The notes beneath the pieces were generated by a model. It had not been told where the DNA came from. It made no database searches and saw only the letters and a list, made by a program, of their open reading frames with translations. Position numbers and translations under genes: made by a program. Positions 1 through 9,926 of a DNA stretch of 64,000 nt are shown here, piece by piece. Location: NCBI GenBank assembly GCA_947184155.2, contig CAMXCT020000277.1, positions 1 to 64,000 of the forward strand, in the 5' to 3' direction. Position 1 is the first letter of the stretch. The number at the start of each line of letters is the position of its first letter. The DNA is from Cladocopium goreaui. Its lineage: Eukaryota; Sar; Dinophyceae; Suessiales; Symbiodiniaceae.

Positions 1-1347
1 TGTTTCTTGTTGGGGCAAGCAGGGTGCATATCGGTCGCTGCTTGAACCCAGTTGAAGGTCGTTTTTTATAATTTCGTTTCGTCTGTTGGCTTGATTGTTT
101 GCTGCTAAAAGAAGGCGCATCAGCCTTTTGCAGCCCTAGGTGATTGCTTGAAGTGTTTCTTGCTGTTGCGGAGTTTGTGGGTTTCGCGTAGGTGGTCGGC
201 TTCCATTTGAATAATTATATTGAATACTTTACTGCCCTTGCTAGACCCCTACCGAAGTTTTCAGCCCAGAAAGAACATAAATTATGATCTTTTCAGTCAA
301 TCCCATTATTAATTAATAGTATTAATTTGAAAACGGGATGGAGTAAGAATCTGTTTAGGGAAAGATGTGGTGAAGTATTGAAGGCTTTCCTATCGTTTCG
401 ATAGCGTGTCAGTTACCTTGGGTAATTGAATTAAAACATACCACGGAGTAGCGGAGAGCGCGGAGTAGCGACGGATTGGTGAATGTTGCCTGGGTGGTGC
501 TGCATTGCAATCGCCGCATTGGAGCTAGGGAATGGAGACAGCTGATACCACATGTGCGCTTTCAGGTTCCATTTCTGGGGCCGAAAAGTCAATTGAAATC
601 AGGTTTCGCATGTGCGGGCCTCCTCTGTTCCAACTATATGCTTGTTGCTTCCTAAACGCAGTTGTCATTTTTTGTTCGTTGCACTTAGGTCCGTCGGAGG
701 AAACTGTTTTGTAGATGATTTTGTTTCTTGTTGGCAAGGAGGGTGTTGGCAAGCAGGGTGCATCGCTGCTTGAACCCAGTTGAAAGTAGTTTTCTATTAT
801 TTCGTTTCGTCTGTTGGCTTGATTGTTTGCTGCTAAAAGAAGGCGCATCAGCCTTTTGCAGCCTTAGGTGATTGCTTGAAGTGTTTTTTGCTGTTGCGGA
901 GTTTGTGGGTTTCGCGTAGGTGGGCGGCTTCCATTTGAATTATTATATTGAATACTTTGCTGCCCCTTATTGGCCCGCCTTGCCCCTCTAGACTCCTACC
1001 GAAGTTTTCAGCCCAGAAAGAACATAAATTATGATCTTTTCAGTCAATCCCATTATTAATTAATAGTATTAATTTAAAACAGGATGGAGTAAGAATCTGC
1101 TTAGGGAAAGATGTGGGAAGGTGCAGTATTGAAGGCTTTCTTACTCCGCTATCGTTTCGATACCACGGAGTAGCGGAGTAGCGCGGAGTAGCGACGGATT
1201 GGTGAATGTTGCCTGGGTGGTGCTGCATTGCAATCGCCGCATTGGAGCTAGGGAATGGAGACAGCTGATACCAGATGTGCGCTTTCAGGTTCCATTTCTG
1301 GAGCCGAAAAGTCAATTGAAATCAGGTTTCGCATGTGCGGGCCTCCT
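1..1347. repeat. Diverged direct repeat, two copies of about 620 bp
   Basis: Positions 1-621 and about 722-1347 are two direct copies. Both begin with tgtttcttgttgg, share the TTAATTAATAGTATTAATTT block (near 309 and 1056), share the GGAGTAGCGG-rich stretch, and end at a shared gggcctcc. Copy 2 has a small insertion near 740 and another near 965. Copy 1 starts at the window edge and may extend further left. The short ORFs inside occur at equivalent places in both copies and look like chance. A short inverted match to the TTAATTAA...TAGACTCC portion occurs at 42035-42150. Confidence 0.8.
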
Positions 1348-1689
1348 TTGTACTTGCAAACAGCGGCCCGATGTGAGGTTGCAAAAGTTGTATGTTGCAA
1401 CTTCCGAATTATTTGATTGGAAAGAGCACTGCACTTCGATTTTTTCTTTTACATGTCATTGGAGTTTTCACATTGGGTCCCTCTTGCAGACCATGGCTGG
1501 TTATGCAAAGTCAAATGAGTTTCAAGCACCGGGTTCGGGTCTATCCCAATGTTAGGACCGAGCCTCAGAGCGATATCGGCTGCAACAGAGAAAAAAAACA
1601 TCCAGAGCTTGGTTGAAGTGGTTTGTCCAAGAGGTGCAACTACGGGTGTTCAGACTAGTCTCAAACAGCTGGCATATAGTTACTGACTG
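1348..1689. other. No recognisable gene
   Basis: Sequence between the direct repeat and the gag pseudogene. Only short ORFs without recognisable motifs are seen. Confidence 0.4.
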
Positions 1690-2300
1690 TGGCAGTAGCG
1701 GCCAAACAGAGAGTTGAAACACCAGATGAAGCCTCGAAACGTTTTGTCATTGCAGGTGACTATGAGCCTGTCCACTGCGTCATCGACGCCTTTGCAGCCA
1801 TGCTGGAGGAGGGCGTCTTGAAGTTTTGAGCAGGTGCGTCAGTCGTGAACTTGAATTGGAGGCGGTTAGATCTGACAAGCAAGCTGTGTTGTTGGAGGGA
1901 AAGTTTTTTTTACCGGCGCCCTGTGCCTTTCGGCGGGTCGCGGTGTATTGAGACTTACTCGTCTACCACGTCACGATCGCGGCCCCGTACCCGGGGGGAA
2001 TCGATCCGCGGCTAGTTGTCTATGCACGGTCCTGAGACAGCATTATACCACTACTCGACGAGATCGTCTCTGTGACGTTGGAGGGACAGCAGTTGCACGT
2101 CAAAACAAAAAGCCGCCCTGAACTTTCTTCAGAGCTTGGGAATGAGCTGAGAGTGCACCATGCGTTCATTCGGAGAGAACTGGCTTTGGACATGGCAAAT
2201 TTGGCTTCATATGGGATGCATGAGCGAGTCATGAGAGAGTTCATGAGTCACTTGACCAGGGCAGTGCCAATGGGTTTCAGGGGCCTACAATTCTTTATTT
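1690..2300 (+). pseudogene. Broken YR-retroelement gag fragment
   Basis: Conceptual translation of 1690-1890 and then 2077-2290 aligns by eye with the middle of the two intact gag ORFs on the minus strand at 36039-34810 and 25702-24503. The shared blocks are a GDYEPVHC block (compare GNYEPGDT), a SRELEL block (compare SREFEL), and RRELALDMANLASY (compare RRGLALDQANILSY). The reading is broken by stops and frameshifts and is interrupted by a SINE at 1901-2076. Neither the N-terminus nor the C-terminal Cys/His tail is found nearby, so this is an internal fragment. It lies on the opposite strand to the intact copies and is more diverged from each of them, which suggests an older third lineage of the same family. 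Confidence 0.65.
1901..2076 (-). mobile_element. tRNA-derived SINE, apparently full length
   Basis: On the minus strand the element runs from 2076 to a short A-tail (T8 on the plus strand at about 1904-1911). It has an A-box-like TGGTATAATG, then a B-box-like GGATCGATTCC some 40 nt later, and a 3' tail GCGACCCGCCGAAAGGC...GGGCGCCGG just before the A-run. The tail matches the insertion at 12317-12396. Flanking direct repeats gttggagggaaag (1891-1903) and gttggagggacag (2077-2089) look like a 13-bp target-site duplication with one mismatch. RNA polymerase III transcription and LINE-driven insertion follow from the known biology of such elements. The parent tRNA is not identified. Confidence 0.65.
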
Positions 2301-3046
2301 TTCGACGATTTTGTTTGCGTGTCTCCACTGTCGTGCGGACATGGCCATTTTCTTTCAGATCGTTTGGGTGGATCCTGTCCGAGGAGACAGACATGAACTC
2401 AGTTCAGCGAACGGTTTGGAGCCCTGGGTCTGCATTTGACATGAGGGAGGTCTCGCAAGGAGTCTTGCGTGCAGGAACATTGAGAAGCGTTGCGCGCAGT
2501 TGAAACAGCGTGGAAAAACACCTGGATAAGGACAGCCTTGGGTGTGACGCTGCCGAGAGTCTGAGGTCGAGGTTGATGTTTGAGCGCAAGGGCCACCCTC
2601 TGACTGATGACGTGAAGTTTGCCTGATCGCTTGGTTTACTCCCCGCCAAGGGAGATCAGGACAGTGGACAGCGATGCTTTATTTTTGTTTGTTGATCGCT
2701 TGTTTTTGAAGCAGAGATCCTGCGCTATCGTCTGGCCCTCGAACGTCGGTCGGACGTTTTGATGGGCCGTTTTCTCCTTGTGTTTATCGACAACGATGGG
2801 GCAAGACACAGCTGGATTCGTGGCACGGCAGACTCGCGTTTCGCGAGGGCGATGATTCGAGTCGAAGCTTAAGGTCGGCTCTTATTTCTGCTGAGTTCCG
2901 ACGGCGAGCAACATTGGAGATGGACCATCTCGCCTTGACTTCACGTTGTGTGATCACATTGGCTGCAAACGGACTTTCCTCACGACAGAGATGCTTTGCA
3001 GGTGTGCAGCCTCTTGAACGGTGGATATGGAAATGTGTATGTGGGG
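2301..3046. other. No recognisable gene
   Basis: Only short overlapping ORFs without motif support. Part may be more decayed flank of the gag fragment to the left. Confidence 0.4.
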
Positions 3047-3333
3047 TGAAGATGGCACAGAAGCATACCCCAATTTAACGTGTTATCCGAGATGTGAGCA
3101 AGAAAAAAGTCCTGGATGCTGAGTCACCGATCGATTGCACTTTTGTTTAGATTTCCACATGTCCAGAATGTTTTGCAGTTTTTGAGTTTGTTTGGCCAAA
3201 ACATCTTTCGAACTTCACGATAGAGTTTTGTTTCAGTTTTGGGGGTTACCGCGTAGGTCGATGGGACGTAGGTGGTGTGAGTGATTTGTTACGGGTTGCG
3301 AGTTGGTTGCACGCAAGTTTGTTTGGAGCGTTG
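3047..3333. repeat. Direct repeat, left copy (287 bp)
   Basis: Matches 3978-4257 with few substitutions and one short indel (atgtgag present here near 3092). Both copies start tgaagatggcac and end gtttggagcgttg. They flank 644 bp of unrelated sequence. No TG...CA ends, primer site or coding interior were seen, so an LTR pair is not supported. A duplicated regulatory segment or tandem duplication is equally possible. Confidence 0.85.
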
Positions 3334-3977
3334 TTTGCAAAGAGCGGTAAGTATGCCTGTGAGAAGATAAGCCATGTTCTACTTTAGTCGATAATGCTTT
3401 ATCTGGAAACAGACGGTCGATGGAGTGGTGCCAAATATTGGCACCACGCCACCTGCTCTTTGCACCTTCTTGTCCCGCTCCTCGGGTGCCCTCTGCTCGC
3501 GTTTCCTCTCTGTGCACCTCGCGTCCCTGTGCTGCTTGCCTCTGCTTCTTGGCCGGTTCTGTGTGACCGAGCCTCGGGTTCAATTTATGTTTGGGGGCGC
3601 ACGCGAAACTTTCCTCCCAAACGTAATCCAAGCTGAACAAATTGATTTCTGAAGTTTTACAGACTGTTGTTTGTTTCAGAGCCCACGTTTCTTGAATGCC
3701 TTGCAATAAGTTTACTCCCTTGTTTGGGTGTCTTTGTTGGACCTGTTTGATGTGGCGTTAATGTTGCAGTGCATTATTTTAAGTGAAACTCTGGAACAAA
3801 AATCTTACGGGAACACACTTGAACTTTGTTGTGTCGTGCCTTTTGGGTCAAGTGTGTTGGGAGCGTCATGTGCTCCCACCCTTTTTCTTTCCCACCCAGC
3901 ACTGACACTCCCGTGTTCCACACACTGGCACATATAGTGTCCATGTTGACACTTCGGTTTGCCTAACCCTAGCCGTT
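3334..3977. other. Spacer between 280-bp direct repeats, no gene seen
   Basis: 644 bp with overlapping short ORFs on both strands and no motif support. Confidence 0.4.
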
Positions 3978-4257
3978 TGAAGATGGCACCGAAGCATACC
4001 CCAACTTAACGTGTTAGCCGAGCAAGAAAAAAGTCCTGGATGATGAGTCACCGATCGATTGCACTTTTGTTTAGATTTCCACATGTCCAGAGTGTTTTGC
4101 AGTTTTTGAGTTTGTTTGGCCAAAACATCTTTCGAACTTCACGAAAGGGTTTTGTTTCAGTTTTGGGGGTTACCGCGTAGGTCGATGGGACGTAGGTGGT
4201 GTGAGTGATTTGTTACGGGTTGCGAATTGGTTGCACGCAAGTTTGTTTGGAGCGTTG
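3978..4257. repeat. Direct repeat, right copy (280 bp)
   Basis: Partner of 3047-3333. It ends only 28 bp before the ATG of the ORF at 4286, so it forms the immediate upstream sequence of that ORF. Confidence 0.85.
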
Positions 4258-4285
4258 AAGACGCATTTACTCCAAGAAACAAAAC

Positions 4286-5165
4286 ATGCACGCAATACTG
4301 AGCGTCTTGAGCCTCCTGACCCTCAAAGGTTGTGCTGAAGACGACGATTTGTCTTCAAGCCCTACAGTTGGACTTTTGGTATTTACGTTTGTTTTCGGAT
4401 TTTGCTGCACAGCGTTTTGGATGGTGGTGAGTGACATGCAGCGGAATCAGCAAGCACAAAATGAGCCCGATGCAGAACCCATGGTTAATGAAGAGAATGA
4501 GGTGGAACGCAATGTCGTCGCATACGTTCCACCAGTCTCGGTTGAGATGGAGCGCAATGTCGTCGCATACGTTCCATCATCCGAGATTGACGCAGCTCCA
4601 CCAGCGCTTTGTGGGAACAGCTTTGACAGCTGCAAACTATGTAGCGTGGTTGTTGGAGAGGTGCTGCAGAAGGAGGGATCAAACAAGTGATGGAAATCGA
4701 AGAAGATTGTATGAAGAAAGGGTTACAATACTCCTTGGACTCAGGTCAGCTCTGACCTCACCTGATGCCTCTTTTCGCAGTTCAGCGAGGAGAGCCCTTG
4801 GATCCATGTCAGATATCAGCGATGATGAGGATTCCCCAAATTATGAGAAGATTCATGGACCAGCGAATTTGGGAGAAACTCAACGAGCTCTTGCTTTCAT
4901 CAATGCACTCCAAAGTGGTTCTGCAAGCAGTACAGGCTTCAGCACCAATGTTTGACATGGTCGCAAACGCCCTTGGGAGGAACACCAATTTCCCTCCTTC
5001 ACCTACGTCAAGAAGTCAGGTGCTGATGAGACTCGATCTGAGGCCATGGAGCGATACATGAGCTCGAGAAGGAGTGATGTCTCAGATCCAAGCTTGTGGA
5101 ATTACCTTCACTTTGGAGATGAAATTCTAGATGAGAGCGAAAGCAATGAAAGCAACGAAGCATAG
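4286..5165 (+). pseudogene. Decayed small membrane protein, possibly a retroelement accessory ORF
   Basis: The ATG at 4286 opens a 134-residue ORF with a hydrophobic N-terminus (possible signal or anchor) and one strong membrane segment (about residues 29-48, VGLLVFTFVFGFCCTAFW). It is followed by an acidic stretch with a tandem peptide repeat (ERNVVAYVP twice, encoded by a duplicated DNA segment at about 4505-4577). Coding character then continues in other frames: a Ser/Asp-rich segment (SDISDDEDSP, about 4811-4840) and a C-terminal stretch ending in an acidic SESNESNEA tail at 5165. This suggests a gene of about 290 codons broken by at least two frameshifts, or an undetected intron. The layout of membrane segment plus acidic stretch resembles the Copia 3' ORF at 14098-13637, but no sequence homology is demonstrated. 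Function unknown. Confidence 0.4.
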
Positions 5166-8100
5166 CAGAACATGGGCTTGGTAGATGTTTGATGAAAGTT
5201 GAAGTGGTTTCTCAGCCAGCAGTGCTGAGGAGCAGCTCATTCAGGCTTTAGCCAGGGGGTAACATGGATCCCTGTTAGCCTTCTCTGAGAGTCGACATTT
5301 ACCATGAGGAAATTAGAGTATTTCATGGTGTGCATCATGCAAGCCCTAAAAGGGCAGTGCAAGTAGTGGCATCCGAAAGAGGACCCCCGCGGCATATGCA
5401 TGTTTCCAATTTTTCCAATCAATTTCTAGTGAGTTGCGACACAAGCCAAAAGGCTGTGTCTAGGCGGGGTGCTTGTGATTTACGTGTCTTGCATCCCCTT
5501 TTACATACATGTCCAGTTAGCAGTCATGTTGAGTTTTCATGTTGTGCAACACGCACAAATCGAGAAGTGCATTCCGAGACGCTTTTGCATCAAGCAAAAC
5601 AATCACGCAATGTTCAGCATCGTTTTTGAAGCAAACGCATGAATGCAGTATTTTTTTTCATTCCAATCGCCGGGTAGTCATTTAATGCATTGTAAAGCCG
5701 GCCTACTTGCTTAAAAATGAGGTTGCGTACATGTAGAGGGTGATTTGATTGAAACCGTTTAACTCGGAATGAATTGGTGCTCAGATCATCGGCGCGTGAC
5801 CTGCGTCCGTTGTTCCAGTCAATATTCAACTGGCGATTCACGAAGAACGTTTGCAGAACGATTTTGCCAACAATCGACATCGTGACATAGAGTAGAGTTC
5901 ATTGATTTCAGTTGCGGCACTGGGTTGACGAAGTTTCCCATACCTTATAGGCTGGTCGTTTTCAGGTGGTGGTTCCCGCTTTTGCTCTGTGACCTTCAGA
6001 GGCATTCGGAGACATTCGACATGCGGCAACACGTGGCCCGCAGCATCTTCCAGGTAAATGATGTGACCGTTGCTGCCACTGAACACATGAGCCAACTGAT
6101 GATCAGAGAAACATACCCATTACAGACTTTAGATAGCGGGAAAGAAAGAGGCATGGGATAGGGCCAAACAGGGTAAACATAAGTCTAAGTAATGTGGATG
6201 GAACAGTTTGCTGTGGAATGCTGTGTGAGTGAATGTGCTAGGTTCTACGGGTAGCAGGCCTTTGCGTAGATAAGTCCAAAAATCCTCATCCAACCCAGCT
6301 GCCCAGAACCAGCACCTTACTCTTAGAAATTCCGAGCAGGAAGGCAGCCCTGGTTGAACAACCATATGGCAACAACACAGCAACTAACCTTAACCAAAAA
6401 ACATGTCAAAAACAACAAAATCATACTAAAATCAGAAATTCAAGTAAAAACAACTACAATTAATTAAAAAACATATCTAAAGAGTCTAAACCACAACCCA
6501 AACCATATCAAAAACGTAACAAAACCAAATCAAAATCATAACCCCAAATTCAAAACATATCAAATTCATATTTTCCAATCGTATCAAAAACCATGCAAAA
6601 ACCAAAAAAAACATATTTCCTGAATTTGGCATCGTAGAGGGATTCCGGGGTTACAAATCTAAAGCGACCTCTTGGTCCTGGCGTAGCACATAATGTTTTT
6701 CTTTTGTTCGAAATGCAGGTTCAAAAATTTAGGAAAGCTGAAGAAAGGGATGCAAAACACAGTGAAAAAACATGTTCTACGCCGAGGGTGTGCCCGTGAT
6801 GCATTTAGTTTTTACGTTGCCCCTGAAAAGTTGCGAACACGTTTTTTGAGTATTGTTCCGGTACAAAAATCCATTACTTAGTTTTATTTTTTGAAGCACC
6901 CCCTTTGTAATGCATCAACCATTGGTTTTGTTATTTCCAGGCGGTTGTAACCATGGTAGTTCGTTACGGCGCTGGACGCCAAGGAGGGCGTAAACATGGT
7001 CTACTGAAATTTCATTTGGAGTTTTGTCGGCCTATGTTGTCGGCCTCCTGTTGTATGCTGGGGTGCTCTTCTTTGCATGAACTGCGTCGTACACAACAAC
7101 CTAGTATTTCGACATGGTCATGCACAAATTACGAACTGATGCGAATTGACAAAATGCAACTTGTAGAACCAAATTTCCTTCATCGCTTGGCAGGAAACTT
7201 GTGTGAGTGGTCTGGCGTCGGTCAAACAGGAAGATTGTTTTTCAACTAGACATCGGGTTTCGACACGTGTTGTCAACTCAGGACCCGTCTCGTTTGGCAT
7301 GGCAGAAATAACCACACTTTTTGGTTACATTGCCTAACTGGCCTAATTTTTCATTTGTCATTGAGATGATGCGGTTATACTTTTTCAATGTCATGGAAAT
7401 TGTGAAAGTTGCAAATTTTCACATTTTTTTTGTTCGTGTCTATTTCTTTTTGGAAAAATTGTGGAATCCGTGAGTGCAATTGCGACGTATTTCACATTGC
7501 AAATGATTTCTTAATTTTGTCAGGGGCAAAGTGGGCAATCAAACAAAGGCGACAAGGCCATGGAGGAAACGGATCAATCAAATCAAACCAAATCGCAATG
7601 ACATGACACAGAAACATGTTTGTTCATCAAAATCTCTTGTGGTTGTGGAAACTAAACCAGACAAACTGGCAGTGGCGTTGTTGTTTTCAATTCTGCCTGG
7701 TTTCTTCCACACCAGCATTGAACAACGTAGACTTTCGGACATCACCTTGTTAAAACATCAATGGTTGATACCAAACACGCATTAGCTGCTGCGAACAGTT
7801 CCTGTTTCCTCACTGTGCGAACTGCCTAACATGGGCACATGTACCAGGAACACGTCGTACTTGTGGAATGTGAAAAAATGTATAATGCGAAGGCTTTGCG
7901 CAGATCAACGCTGGCAAACCGTAAGTCCGATTAGATATTTTCCAGGACAACCATCGCATCATCAATGCTGCTATTTCATCGGTTTTTCCCAAATGCCAGG
8001 CGATTCAACAAGGAAACAACACATTGCATCCAAGTCGTTGGATTTTCAACGAAACAGAAATGTTGGAGTGACGCAATCGCAACAGCAAAAGAGTGCATGA

Positions 8101-9130
8101 AACTGGTTGACATGCTTGAATTCCGCCAACGCTACTTGCGTCAGTACGTTACTTGTGGTTGAACCCGACAGTTTGCAACATTTTTTTGCAACACATGTTG
8201 AAATCAGTGTTCCTTGCTTCTCTTGTTGTAGCACGCCTTGGTTGTGTCATGAACATTTTTTTTCGTAATTCAAAAATGTTTATCGGGGTTTGTTTGGACA
8301 AACGCCTTGTCGAGCCGGAATGTGCAACGATGGACGATCTCCCATTTTCAATGCCTTGTTGGCCCATTTTCCCTTTTTTCCCGACAGCCGCTGAATGTTT
8401 GAGTTGAATGTCGGTTGCCCAAGGACACGGGATAAACAGCAAAAAAAATTGTTTGATTTGGCTTTGTGCCTGCACGTCCACAAATAGTCTGTGGATGACG
8501 CACGCGAAAAAAATGTGAAAATCGGATTGGTGCCTGCCAGTGGTGAAAAAATTGTTTTGTGAAAGTTGTCAATATTGAATCCAACACATTTTTGTACCAA
8601 ATCTGCCGAAAAACCTTGTGCGAGGCTAGCACTCGCTTGTGCACTTGATTTCTCTGTTGTTGGTGCATGCACATGGTTTTGCGAGTGCTTTATCTTCATG
8701 TAATGTAGAGAGTGTGACGCTGATGGCGCTTGCTGAAGGTGACTTGTAGTTGTACGTGGCAGCGGCGACACCTTCGTTTTTTACAAAATTTTTGTCGCGC
8801 ATGCGCGGTGGATTGGATAATGGCAACTTTCTAGGGGCAAAACACCTAGTTCAGGGCTAAGTAGCTAGCTAGGAGTAGAGATGGCATGTCATGTAAGACA
8901 CTTGACGTGACCGCAGCCCCTTTTTAGCACATCCGTGCTACTCGAGGAAAAAGTGAGGTGACCGAGTCAACAGTGCTGTGTTGTCACCAACTGTGTTTCT
9001 GAGCCCAATACGCACCCACCGTGTAACTTTGCTGTTTGCATGGTAGCGGAGCTGTGAGGGTAGACCCTCCGCTCCAAGGATCTGTGTGGGTCGATCCGCC
9101 GGCTAAGGCCGAGATCGACATCGCCAATCT
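5166..9130. other. About 4 kb without a supportable gene
   Basis: Many short ORFs on both strands, none with a recognisable motif or homology to other parts of the window. About 6383-6628 is a strand-asymmetric tract, nearly free of G on the plus strand and rich in A, with scattered imperfect repeats of an acatatcaaa-like motif. No tRNA or rRNA gene was recognised. Confidence 0.45.
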
Positions 9131-9146
9131 CAGCGGGTAGTCTCGC

Positions 9147-9524
9147 GTGCCAAGGCACGTGATAAACCCCGACAACACGACGTCCTCAGGACTGGATCAC
9201 TCAGATCCGTGGAATAGATCCTCCGGTTGGTGGGATCGGAGTTGGCAAAGCCAAGGCCAGTGGTCCGACCGCTCTTGGCGAGACAACAGTGATTGGGACA
9301 ACCGAGCCGGATCTACGCAGCCGACGTTCTCTACGGAGACAAGCGGCTGGAACCGTCGTTCCCGAGCGTCCTCTGCCGCCACCTGGCAGGAAGAGGCAGC
9401 CCGGTCAAATCGAACTCCAAGGAGAGATAGCCGATTCACTCAAGACAGGAATTTGACAAATTCACTCCTTTTGACAGCCAAAGGCCTTGAATGCATACAT
9501 CGATCAGTGAGCTTTCCACTGTAA
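9147..9524 (+). CDS. Trp/Ser/Arg-rich ORF, possible Gag N-terminal remnant
   Basis: This 125-codon frame starts with GTG and has no ATG near its start. It is strongly biased in composition, with repeated DxWxRSxWxxxxxWSDRSW patterns over residues about 18-55 followed by an Arg/Ser-rich stretch. Such low-complexity Trp/Ser/Arg segments are plausible for the N-terminus of a retrotransposon Gag, and retroelement remnants lie just to the right, but on the other strand. No domain is recognised. It may be an exon or remnant, or simply a chance ORF in biased sequence. Confidence 0.25.
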   Translation: MPRHVINPDNTTSSGLDHSDPWNRSSGWWDRSWQSQGQWSDRSWRDNSDWDNRAGSTQPTFSTETSGWNRRSRASSAATWQEEAARSNRTPRRDSRFTQDRNLTNSLLLTAKGLECIHRSVSFPL

Positions 9525-9926
9525 GAACTGATACTACACTTAAAGTGTGCATCTCGGTTTGGGAAGCGGACATGAAAATCCTAGTTACCCCACCCACAGC
9601 TGATGAGTATTTACTCAACATGTTGTGCGTTTATGCCGAACTGTGCTTTACAAAATTCGATACTTCTCACTTTCGCCAAATGCCGCAGGGCCCACTGAGA
9701 CCCTTCACATCTCTTCTATTGGCACTTGCGCATATACTCGGTAGTTCCCCTTAGTTCCGTACCAATGACATGTGCATTGGATCATACGGCTTGGACAATT
9801 CAGGGTTCATCACTACCACGATTGTGAAACAAATTCTGGTAGCTGTATCTTGTCTGGTGGGCAACAAGTGTGTGCAGAAACTATAGGGCCGAATCTTTGT
9901 GACATCCAGTATATCCATGGCCGCGC
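9525..9926. other. No recognisable gene
   Basis: Sequence between the Trp-rich ORF and the Copia fragment. A short plus-strand frame (9491-9754) has no motif support. Confidence 0.35.

Noticed and set aside
3047-4257. LTR retrotransposon with LTRs at 3047-3333 and 3978-4257
   Set aside because: Interior is 644 bp with no coding, and no primer-binding or polypurine site was seen.
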